Below are positions 1 to 5,942 of a stretch of DNA of 11,223 nucleotides, one piece after another. Numbering within the stretch: the first letter of the stretch is position 1; each line of letters opens with the position of its first letter. A model generated the notes under the pieces. That model was not told the origin of the DNA. It ran no database searches and worked only from the letters and a program-made list of their open reading frames with translations. The stretch is from JALZAA01 sp046727755 (lineage in GTDB: Bacteria; Actinomycetota; Acidimicrobiia; IMCC26256; JACDBD01): contig JBKPDG010000175.1 of assembly GCA_046727755.1 (NCBI GenBank), forward strand, positions 1 to 11,223, read 5' to 3'. Made by a program: the position numbers and the translations under genes.

Positions 1-150
1 GCTGATCGCGGCCTCGAAGTCGTCGGTACCGGTGGCGCGCGGGTCGTAGACCACGGTGGCTCGCTTGGTGCCGTAGTTGGCGTGGGCCTCGGCGACGCCG
101 CCGAGCCCGGCGAGCCCCCTCTCGATGCGGATGGCGCACGAGGCGCACGC
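1..150 (-). pseudogene. Partial HMA (heavy-metal-associated) domain, inverted fragment
   Basis: Read on the minus strand from 150 down to 1, the DNA gives 50 codons without a stop. They begin ACASCAIRIERG and continue through ANYGTKRATVVYDP, the standard N-terminal metal-binding half of an HMA domain with a Cys-x-x-Cys motif (codons near 147-136). The domain, as in CopA N-termini or CopZ chaperones, binds Cu(I) through the two cysteines. No proper start exists: the codon before the preceding TTG is an in-frame TAG, so the fragment lacks its beginning, and it runs off the left edge. It is about 82 percent identical at DNA level to the HMA remnant of the plus-strand ATPase (positions 90-4 against 140-226, 71 of 87 bases by hand count), so it is a related but distinct copy. 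It could be the broken start of a second copper ATPase or chaperone, or the product of an assembly misjoin. Confidence 0.6.
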
Positions 151-2236
151 CAACTACGGAACCAAGCGCACCACCGTGGTCTACGACCCGGCGGCGACCG
201 GCCCCGGTGAGTTCGAGGCGACCATCGCCGGGCTCGGTTACTCCGTCCCGCACGCGGCGCCGGACCAGGAGCGTGATCCCGAGGCCGAGGAGCTCCGCAA
301 CCTCCGTCCCCGGCTGTTCGTGGCGATCGCCCTCACGATCCCGGTGCTGCTGATCTCGATGGTGCCCCCGCTGATGTTCGACGGATGGCAGTGGATCGCG
401 TTCGCGCTGTCCACCCCGGTGATCCTGTGGGCGGGGTGGCCGTTCCATCAGGCGACGCTCGTCAACCTGCGCCACGGCGCGACCACGATGGACACGCTGA
501 TCTCGTTGGGCACGCTCGCGGCGTACGGGTGGTCGGTCGTGGCCCTCGTGTTCCTTGGCGCGGCCGACGGCGGCGTGGCGATGGGCGGCATCCTCGGCGG
601 CGGCGACGCCGCCCACGTGTACTTCGAGACCGCGTCGGTGGTCGTCGCGCTGCTGCTGCTCGGCCGGTTCTTCGAGGCCCGGGCCCGGCGGCGGTCGGGT
701 CACGCACTGCGCGCGTTGCTCGAGCTCGGCGCGAAGACCGCGCGGCTCGAGAACGGCGATGAGGTCCCGGTCGAGAGCCTGCACGCGGGCGACCGGTTCG
801 TCGTGCGGCCGGGCGAGAAGATCGCCACCGACGGCCGCGTCGTCGACGGCTCGTCGGCGGTCGACGTGTCGATGCTGACCGGCGAGCCGGTACCGGTCGA
901 GGTGACCGCGGGCGAAGAGGTCTTCGGCGCGACGGTCAATGCGTCGGGCCGTCTCGTGATCGAGGCGACGAAGGTCGGCAGCGAGACCGCGCTGGCGCAG
1001 ATCGCGCGGCTCGTCGAGGAGGCGCAAGGCTCGCGAGCTCCGGTGCAGCGCCTCGCCGACCGTGTGTCGGCAGTGTTCGTGCCGGTGGTCATCGTGATCG
1101 CGTTGAGCACGCTCGTCGCGTGGCTGGTCGCGGGGCAGGGCGCCAACGCCGCGTTCACCGCCGCCGTGGCGGTGCTCATCATCGCGTGCCCGTGCGCGCT
1201 CGGGCTGGCGACGCCGACGGCGATCATGGTCGGCACCGGCCGGGGCGCGCAGCTCGGCATCGTGATCAAGGGGGGTGAGGTGCTGGAAGCGACCCGCACC
1301 GTCGATGCCGTCGTGCTCGACAAGACGGGCACGATCACCGAGGGCAAGATGCGCCTCGTCGACGTGCTCACGCCCCGCGGCGTCGACGAGCGTGAGCTGC
1401 TGCGCCGGGCGGGCGCCGTCGAGGACTCCTCGGAGCACCCGATCGCGCAGGCCGTCGCCCGCGGCGCGCGTGAACGAGGCGTCGAGCTCGTAGCCCCCGC
1501 GGCGTTCGAGAACCTCGCCGGCTCGGGGGTGCGCGGGACGCTCGACGGCGTCGAGGTCATCGTGGGCCGGCGCGAGCTCGGCGGCCGGATCCCGGACGAG
1601 CTCGAGCGGTCGGCGGCGCGCGCCGAAGCCGAGGGCCGGACGGTCGTGTTCGCGGCGTGGGACGGCGCCGTCCAGGGCGCGCTGGTGGTGGCCGACACCG
1701 TCAAGACGACCTCCCGAGAGGCGCTGGCCGAGCTGCACGAGCTCGGGCTCGAGACCGTGATGGTCACCGGGGACCAGCAGGCGGCGGCCGAAGCCGTCGC
1801 GCGCGACGTCGGGATCGATCGGGTGATCGCGGGCGTGCTCCCGGGTCAGAAGGTCGAAGTGGTGCGCGATCTCCACGAGCACGGGCGGCGGGTCGCGGTC
1901 GTCGGCGACGGCGTCAACGATGCCCCCGCGCTGGCGCAAGCCGACCTCGGCATCGCCATCGGCACCGGTACCGACGTGGCCATCGAGGCCAGCGACCTCA
2001 CGCTCGTCTCGGGCGACCTGCGCGCCGCCGCGGACGCCATCGCGCTGGCGCGTCGGACACTCGCGACGATCAAGGGCAACTTGTTCTGGGCATTCGCGTA
2101 CAACGTCGCCGCCATCCCGCTCGCCGCCCTCGGCCTGCTCAACCCGGTGATCGCGGCGGCGGCCATGGGCTTCTCGAGCGTGTTCGTCGTGACGAACTCG
2201 CTGCGGCTACGCGGGTTCCGCGGCGTCCGCCGCTAG
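125..2236 (+). CDS. copA: Cu(I)-type P1B ATPase (CopA-like), N-terminal HMA domain truncated
   Basis: A membrane ATPase that exports monovalent copper (possibly silver) from the cytoplasm. From the ATG at 125 it has 703 residues. Visible motifs are the actuator TGE (252-254), the intramembrane CPC (355-357), the phosphorylation site DKTGT (Asp399), the P1B-specific His-Pro (438-439), TGD (548-550) and GDGVND (594-599). About eight membrane helices fit, the first near 64-84. The C-terminal end carries the YN pair and the SSVFVVTNSLRLR stretch typical of Cu(I) pumps. The HMA domain is half missing: similarity begins at Glu-140 (EAHANYGTKR), and the DNA before it is antisense to another HMA copy, so the CxxC is absent. 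Alternative starts are TTG at 77, directly after a stop, and ATG at 131; none has a clear ribosome site. The 3' end overlaps the convergent DUF2505 gene by 4 bases. Family assignment is firm; copper over silver is inference. Confidence 0.9.
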   Translation: MRMAHEAHANYGTKRTTVVYDPAATGPGEFEATIAGLGYSVPHAAPDQERDPEAEELRNLRPRLFVAIALTIPVLLISMVPPLMFDGWQWIAFALSTPVILWAGWPFHQATLVNLRHGATTMDTLISLGTLAAYGWSVVALVFLGAADGGVAMGGILGGGDAAHVYFETASVVVALLLLGRFFEARARRRSGHALRALLELGAKTARLENGDEVPVESLHAGDRFVVRPGEKIATDGRVVDGSSAVDVSMLTGEPVPVEVTAGEEVFGATVNASGRLVIEATKVGSETALAQIARLVEEAQGSRAPVQRLADRVSAVFVPVVIVIALSTLVAWLVAGQGANAAFTAAVAVLIIACPCALGLATPTAIMVGTGRGAQLGIVIKGGEVLEATRTVDAVVLDKTGTITEGKMRLVDVLTPRGVDERELLRRAGAVEDSSEHPIAQAVARGARERGVELVAPAAFENLAGSGVRGTLDGVEVIVGRRELGGRIPDELERSAARAEAEGRTVVFAAWDGAVQGALVVADTVKTTSREALAELHELGLETVMVTGDQQAAAEAVARDVGIDRVIAGVLPGQKVEVVRDLHEHGRRVAVVGDGVNDAPALAQADLGIAIGTGTDVAIEASDLTLVSGDLRAAADAIALARRTLATIKGNLFWAFAYNVAAIPLAALGLLNPVIAAAAMGFSSVFVVTNSLRLRGFRGVRR

Positions 2237-2727
2237 CTCCGCTCGGCGATCCACCGGCCGAGGAGCTCGGCCTCGGCGTTGGCGTGCTCTTCCAGCCCGT
2301 CGACGATGGCGCGCTCGACGCGGCCGCCCACCAACGGAACGTGCACCGTGAGCTCACCGCTGACGAGGCGCCGCGTGCTGTCACCTGTCGCCTCGAGCGC
2401 CACGTCGTAGCTCGCCTTCAGCCGATCGGCGTAGTTGTCGGGCAGGATGCGGTGGCGGCTCGTGTGCGACGTGAGGTCGTAGCGGGCGTCGTCGACCCAG
2501 GTGAGCTTGTCCGGATCGACGACGCGGGTCACCGCTCCCGAGAGTTGCGCCGTGAAGCGGTAGCGGATGCGCTGGTGGGCCCGGTCGCCGTCCTGCTGGA
2601 GCTCGAGCAGCTCGGGCGCTCCGAGCTTCGGGAGGTCGGCGGTGGCGGCGACGAAGTCGCGATCCAGCAGCGCGCCTTCGACGGCGGCCAGCGGTGCGGG
2701 AATGTGCTGCTCGATGCGGAATTTCAC
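2233..2727 (-). CDS. DUF2505 family protein (SRPBCC-like)
   Basis: A 164-residue protein beginning KFRIEQHIPAPLAAVE after the GTG. It matches my recollection of the actinobacterial DUF2505 family in length and pattern: PKLGAPELLE, RIRYRFTAQLSGAVTRVVDP, LTWVDDARYDL, RILPDNYADRLKAS and a closing VPLVGGRVERAIVDGLEEHA helix. The family resembles START/SRPBCC helix-grip folds, which hold hydrophobic ligands, but no ligand or function is known to me. It has no signal peptide or membrane segment, so it is probably cytoplasmic. The GTG at 2727 is preferred because the minus-strand sequence GAAGGG lies 6 bases upstream and family similarity starts there; the frame stays open further upstream only as antisense of metF. 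It is divergent from metF across 54 bases and convergent with copA, sharing the stop tetranucleotide CTAG. Confidence 0.8.
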   Translation of the reverse strand: MKFRIEQHIPAPLAAVEGALLDRDFVAATADLPKLGAPELLELQQDGDRAHQRIRYRFTAQLSGAVTRVVDPDKLTWVDDARYDLTSHTSRHRILPDNYADRLKASYDVALEATGDSTRRLVSGELTVHVPLVGGRVERAIVDGLEEHANAEAELLGRWIAERS

Positions 2728-2766
2728 GACGGGCCCTTCTCGTTCGCCTGCACTACACCAGCCCCC

Positions 2767-2772
2767 TACGCT
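2767..2772 (+). promoter_or_regulatory. Possible -10 element for leaderless metF transcript
   Basis: TACGCT fits the actinobacterial TANNNT -10 pattern and ends 9 bases before the metF ATG. No Shine-Dalgarno sequence is visible before that ATG. This spacing would place the transcript start at or next to the A of ATG, giving a leaderless mRNA, which is common in actinobacteria. The -35 candidate (TTCGCC near 2743) is poor. This is inference from pattern only. Confidence 0.27.
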
Positions 2773-2781
2773 CTGGCGCCA

Positions 2782-3648
2782 ATGGCCAAGATCAGCGACA
2801 TCCTGCAACGGGGACTGAGCTTCTCGTTCGAGTTCTTCCCTCCTCGGACGCCCGAGATGGAAGAGACGCTGCGTACCACGCTCGTCGAGCTCGAGACGCT
2901 CGCCCCGTCCTACGTGTCGGTCACGTATGGAGCCGGCGGCACCACGCGCGAGCGGACCCACGACATCGTGGTCGACATCCTCCGCGCGACGACCATGACG
3001 GCAATGGCGCACCTCACGTGCGCTGCGCACACGAGAGCGGAGCTCGTCGAGATCGTCACCCGCTATCGCGACGCCGGCATCGAGAACATCCTCTGTCTCG
3101 GAGGCGACCCTCCCGCCGACCTCGACCTGCCGCCGGGGGAGCTGCACTACGCGGTCGAGCTCGTCGAGCTGGTGCGCGAGCTCGACAACTTCTCGATCGG
3201 CGTCGCCGCCCACCCCGAGCCGCATCCCAAGTCGCCGACGCGTGAGACCGACCGGTACTGGACGGCCCGCAAGCTGGAGAAGGCCGACTTCGCGATCACA
3301 CAGTTCTTCTTCGAGGCCGAGCACTACTTCGACCTCGTGGCCGGGCTGCGCACCAACGGCGTCGACAAGCCCGTGCTCCCGGGGATCATGCCGGCGACCA
3401 ACCTCCGTTCGATCACGCGCATGGCCGAGCTGCAGGGCTCCGAGTTCCCGAAGTGGTTGGCCGACAAGCTCTACGCCGTCGGCGACGACAAGGACGCGGT
3501 GCGCGAGGTCGGCATCGCCGAGGCGACGAAGCTGTGCCAGGCACTGCTCGACGGCGGCGCGCCCGGCCTGCACTTCTACACGCTGAACCGATCGACCGCG
3601 ACCCGCGAGATCTTCGCGCGCCTGGGTCTGCGCGAAGGCGTCGGCTGA
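2782..3648 (+). CDS. metF: Methylenetetrahydrofolate reductase (MetF)
   Basis: A soluble flavoprotein of 288 residues that reduces 5,10-methylenetetrahydrofolate to 5-methyltetrahydrofolate, the methyl donor for methionine synthesis. The protein is a complete single TIM-barrel catalytic domain of bacterial length. Visible motifs are SFEFFPPRT with the presumed catalytic acid Glu17 (Glu28 in E. coli), SVTYGAGGTTRERTHD (46-61), HLTC (77-80), the flavin-site loop LGGDPP (106-111), AHPEPHPKS (143-151), ITQFFFE (172-178), GIMP (201-204) and FYTLNR (265-270). The loop has Gly107 where many homologues, including E. coli, have Arg. The ATG at 2782 sits next to the conserved start and has no Shine-Dalgarno, suggesting a leaderless message. 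It diverges from the DUF2505 gene and converges on the repeat protein gene, with 24 bases between the stops. Confidence 0.96.
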   Translation: MAKISDILQRGLSFSFEFFPPRTPEMEETLRTTLVELETLAPSYVSVTYGAGGTTRERTHDIVVDILRATTMTAMAHLTCAAHTRAELVEIVTRYRDAGIENILCLGGDPPADLDLPPGELHYAVELVELVRELDNFSIGVAAHPEPHPKSPTRETDRYWTARKLEKADFAITQFFFEAEHYFDLVAGLRTNGVDKPVLPGIMPATNLRSITRMAELQGSEFPKWLADKLYAVGDDKDAVREVGIAEATKLCQALLDGGAPGLHFYTLNRSTATREIFARLGLREGVG

Positions 3649-3655
3649 GCCGAGC

Positions 3656-3672
3656 CCGCTAGTTACGAGCGG
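3656..3672. terminator. Small hairpin between convergent stops
   Basis: CCGCT (3656-3660) and AGCGG (3668-3672) are complementary across a 7-base loop, exactly between the stops of metF and the convergent repeat-protein gene. A bidirectional terminator is possible from the position. The stem is only 5 base pairs and no T tract follows on either strand, so support is weak. Confidence 0.25.
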
Positions 3673-4662
3673 TCAGTAGGGCCGTGCGCGCCACGTGATC
3701 GGCTTCGGGCCGGTGTGCCGCCTCGGCGACACGCTCCTTCGCGGCGCCGAGCGGTGCCGCGAGCGATCGTCCGAGGTGACGCGTGAGGCCGCCCCGTTCG
3801 CCGTGGCGGGACGGTCGTGCCCGTCGACGTCGATGGAAACACGCTCGCCGTTCCCCTGCTTGTGCGCAACGTCGCGGGCATGCGCCATGGCGTCCTCGAG
3901 CCCGTTCCAATGCCGCGCGCCTTCAGACGTGAGCGTCGCCTCGACGGCGTCTGCCAGCGCGCGCAACGCGACCACGAGGATCATCACCTGGGATTCGGCG
4001 GGGGCGCGCCAGATAACTGGTCGGTCGTCGTCAGTGCCCTGCGGCGCCGCGTACGACACCGGCTCCGGGAGCCTCGACACCGGCTCGGCGACGAACGTCT
4101 TGTCCGGCTCGGCGACGAACGCCATGTCCGGCTCGGCAACGAACGCCTTGTTCGGCTCGGCAACGAACGGCTCGTTCGGCTCGGCAACGAACCGCTCTTC
4201 CGGCTCGGCGACGAACGTCTCGTCCGGCTCGGCAACAAATGTCTCGTGCTTCTCGGCGACGAAGATCTCGTGCTCGTCGGAGGCGAACGTCTCGTCCTCC
4301 TCCGCGATGAAGATCTCGTGCTTCTCGGCGACGAACGTCTCGTCCGCCTCGGCGTCGACGTTCGCCATCGGGGCGTTGCCGCCCGCAAGCGTGGACTCGC
4401 TCCAGCTGATCTGCGAGTTCGTCAGCGTCGCGTAGGGATCGGACCGGTCGACGGTCACGCCATCCTCGACGAGGGACTCCATGTCGATGGACGACCACGC
4501 CGCCGGTCCGACGTCGGGATCTTGCGCCTTGCCCCACGCCTTGGCGAACGCGCCGTTGATGTCGTCCTGATCGCGCCGCGCCTGCCTGATCGTCCCGACG
4601 GCCAAAACGCCGCCCGCGACCAGAAGCCCGATAATCCCTCCCAGGAGGATCGCGAGAGCCAT
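3673..4662 (-). CDS. Membrane-anchored acidic octapeptide-repeat protein, unknown function
   Basis: A 329-residue protein I do not recognise. The start is well supported: minus-strand AGGAGG lies 8 bases before the ATG at 4662. Residues about 3-23 (LAILLGGIIGLLVAGGVLAVG) form one membrane helix followed by RQARR. By the positive-inside rule this places the long C-terminal part in the cytoplasm, which is inference. Residues 30-106 are a nonrepetitive acidic stretch. Residues 107-194 are eleven uninterrupted 8-residue units of the form xxxFVAEP, rich in Glu and Asp with one Phe per unit. A proline-containing linker, a likely helical segment (about 226-275: VMILVVALRALADAVEATL, then HWNGLEDAMAHARDVAHKQ) and a very basic tail (RSRHRSAPRRSVSPRR) follow. 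The gene is 90 bases downstream of tRNA-Ser(CGA) on the same strand. Acidic repeats plus a basic tail suggest a protein- or nucleic-acid-binding scaffold, but no function can be assigned. Confidence 0.75.
   Translation of the reverse strand: MALAILLGGIIGLLVAGGVLAVGTIRQARRDQDDINGAFAKAWGKAQDPDVGPAAWSSIDMESLVEDGVTVDRSDPYATLTNSQISWSESTLAGGNAPMANVDAEADETFVAEKHEIFIAEEDETFASDEHEIFVAEKHETFVAEPDETFVAEPEERFVAEPNEPFVAEPNKAFVAEPDMAFVAEPDKTFVAEPVSRLPEPVSYAAPQGTDDDRPVIWRAPAESQVMILVVALRALADAVEATLTSEGARHWNGLEDAMAHARDVAHKQGNGERVSIDVDGHDRPATANGAASRVTSDDRSRHRSAPRRSVSPRRHTGPKPITWRARPY
4081..4344 (-). repeat. 24-bp tandem repeat, 11 units, coding xxxFVAEP octapeptides
   Basis: Eleven direct 24-base units follow without a gap. 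On the minus strand the units read DETFVAEK, HEIFIAEE, DETFASDE, HEIFVAEK, HETFVAEP, DETFVAEP, EERFVAEP, NEPFVAEP, NKAFVAEP, DMAFVAEP and DKTFVAEP. The FVAEP-coding half is nearly constant at DNA level while the first three codons vary, so unit length and reading frame are conserved while the variable positions drift. The first five units alternate Thr/Ile before Phe, hinting at an older 16-residue period; the last seven share FVAEP and look like a younger expansion. Confidence 0.95.
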
Positions 4663-4752
4663 GGGTCATCCCTCCTCTGGACGCCCTCGGGCGCACATCA
4701 TTGTTGGTTTTTCGGCTCCGGTCGAAAGCTACGCCCCGGAGGGCCCGGCCGG

Positions 4753-4840
4753 TGGCGGAGGGAGTGGGATTTGAACCCACGGTGCCCGGAGGCACAATGG
4801 TTTTCGAGACCATCCGATTCGGCCGCTCTCGCATCCCTCC
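4753..4840 (-). tRNA. tRNA-Ser (anticodon CGA)
   Basis: The minus strand from 4840 gives a complete class II tRNA: acceptor GGAGGGA pairing with TCCCTCC, an anticodon loop CTCGAAA (anticodon CGA, reading UCG), a long variable arm with stem GTGCC/GGCAC and loop TCCG, the T-arm GTGGGTTCAAATCCCAC, discriminator G and an encoded CCA (4755-4753). The long variable arm and discriminator G fit serine. It is transcribed toward the repeat-protein gene and away from the VOC gene. Confidence 0.96.
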
Positions 4841-4848
4841 GGCGAGGA

Positions 4849-4854
4849 AGTGTA
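4849..4854 (-). promoter_or_regulatory. Possible -10 element of tRNA-Ser(CGA)
   Basis: On the minus strand TACACT matches four of six -10 consensus bases and ends 8 bases before the tRNA 5' end, a normal distance to a transcript start. No convincing -35 lies 16-18 bases further upstream. This is pattern evidence only. Confidence 0.33.
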
Positions 4855-4892
4855 ACGAGATGCCCCTTGCGGCCGGCCCGAAAGGAGACGCC

Positions 4893-5468
4893 ATGGTGCC
4901 GGCATCCGAGACCCCGCGCTGGCGGGGCATCAACCATCTCGCCCTCGTGACGCCCGATATGGACGCGACGGTCCGCTTCTATGCGGGCGTGCTGGGGATG
5001 CGGGTCGTGGCGACCACGAGGGCGGGGCCGATGCGCCACTACTTCTTCGAGATCGGTCCCGAGAACACGGTCGCGTTCTTCGAGATCGAAGGGATCGGGA
5101 CGTTCGCCAAACCTGCGGGCGCGCCACCCTCCCAGACGATCCAGTTCGACCACCTCTCGTTCAACCTGCCGGACGAGCGGGCGCTGCTCGACCTGCGCGA
5201 GCGGTTGCTCGACACCGGGTCCGAGTGCACGGAGGTCGTCGACCACGGGTTCGTGCGCTCCGTGTACTTCACGGACCCCAACGGCATCGCGCTCGAAGCG
5301 TCCTGGTGGGCGATCGACGCCACCGGCCGCCCAGCCGACTACGCGGACGAGCGCGTGTTCGCGGATCCCGAGCCCGTGCCGGCCGTCGACGAGCTGCGCC
5401 GCCACGGCCAGGTGCTCGAGGCGCCCGTGACCCGACTGGTGGGAGACGAGATCGTCGACCCGGTCTAG
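4893..5468 (+). CDS. VOC superfamily protein (glyoxalase/dioxygenase fold)
   Basis: A 191-residue soluble protein of the vicinal oxygen chelate superfamily, whose members bind a divalent metal and act as lyases, isomerases, extradiol dioxygenases or resistance proteins. The paired beta-alpha-beta-beta-beta modules are visible. GINHLALVTPDMDATVRFYAGVLGM (12-36) opens module one with His15; FDHLSFNLPD (85-94) opens module two with His87; YFTDPNGIALEASWW (125-139) ends it with Glu135. These are the expected metal ligands, with Glu53 or Glu64 as a candidate fourth. The ATG at 4893 is chosen because AAAGGAG lies 5-6 bases upstream; an in-frame ATG at 4860 would add 11 residues. The C-terminal tail of about 45 residues after the fold is not recognisable. 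The substrate is unknown. Its stop overlaps that of convergent tadA within CTAG. Confidence 0.85.
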   Translation: MVPASETPRWRGINHLALVTPDMDATVRFYAGVLGMRVVATTRAGPMRHYFFEIGPENTVAFFEIEGIGTFAKPAGAPPSQTIQFDHLSFNLPDERALLDLRERLLDTGSECTEVVDHGFVRSVYFTDPNGIALEASWWAIDATGRPADYADERVFADPEPVPAVDELRRHGQVLEAPVTRLVGDEIVDPV

Positions 5469-5926
5469 CGGCGGTCGGCGAAGAACGCGCTCAACAGCGC
5501 GCTGCACTCGGCGGCGCGCACGCCGTCGACGACGGTCGCCTCGTGGTTGAGGCGAGGGTCGACAGCCAGGTTGTAGAGGCTGCCGAGCGCGCCCGCCTTC
5601 GGATCGGCGGCGCCGAAGGCAACGAGGTCGACGCGCGCCACGCCGACGGCGCCGGCGCACATCGGGCACGGTTCGAGCGTGACGACGAGCGCGCACCCGT
5701 CGAGGCGCCACGACGCGGCGGCGCGGGCCGCGTCGCGCAGGGCGAGGATCTCGGCGTGCGCGGTCGGATCGCGGTCCTGCTCGCGCTGGTTGTGCCGGCG
5801 GGCGACGATCTCGCCACTTTCGACGTGCGCGACAACCGCGCCGATTGGGACGTCGCCGTGCTCGGCGGCCGCGCGTGCTTCCTCGAGCGCGACGCCCATG
5901 AGGTCGTGCAGCCGCCGCGGGTCCAC
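5465..5926 (-). CDS. tadA: tRNA adenosine(34) deaminase (TadA)
   Basis: A zinc enzyme of 153 residues that converts adenosine to inosine at wobble position 34 of tRNA-Arg(ACG), so that one tRNA reads CGU, CGC and CGA. The cytidine-deaminase fold is complete: VPIGAVV (26-32), the zinc ligand and proton shuttle in HAE (His57, Glu59) and PCPMC with Cys87 and Cys90. The pattern HAE...TLEPCPMCAGA and the closing HEATVVDGV, then ECSALLSAFF, match TadA rather than guanine or cytosine deaminases. The start used is GTG at 5926, 16 bases after the stop of the upstream secreted-protein gene. The ATG at 5899 (residue 10) would give a protein still within the family range, and neither has a clear Shine-Dalgarno. 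The close spacing suggests cotranscription with the upstream gene. Confidence 0.93.
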   Translation of the reverse strand: MDPRRLHDLMGVALEEARAAAEHGDVPIGAVVAHVESGEIVARRHNQREQDRDPTAHAEILALRDAARAAASWRLDGCALVVTLEPCPMCAGAVGVARVDLVAFGAADPKAGALGSLYNLAVDPRLNHEATVVDGVRAAECSALLSAFFADRR

Positions 5927-5942
5927 GAACGGCAGCGTACGG

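Noticed and set aside
2728..3573. N-terminal extension of the DUF2505 frame on the minus strand
   Set aside because: It is the antisense of metF with low-complexity composition; family similarity begins at the GTG at 2727.
4081..4344. CRISPR-like array
   Set aside because: The 24-base units are contiguous with no spacers and translate in frame, so this is a coding tandem repeat.
4716..4741. CTCCGG/CCGGAG hairpin after tRNA-Ser(CGA) as a terminator
   Set aside because: The stem is 6 bases with a 14-base loop, and the minus strand continues with an A run rather than a T run, so it does not fit an intrinsic terminator.
4701..4892. Upstream starts for the VOC protein
   Set aside because: The frame from 4701 crosses tRNA-Ser(CGA). 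The ATG at 4860 lacks a ribosome site, whereas AAAGGAG precedes the ATG at 4893.
3817..4950. Long plus-strand open frame across the 24-bp repeats
   Set aside because: A repeat unit of 24 bases keeps several frames open at once. The plus-strand products have no start with a ribosome site, run through the tRNA, and are rich in Arg/Leu/Gly in the way of antisense GC-rich frames. The minus frame has a good start and a membrane helix.
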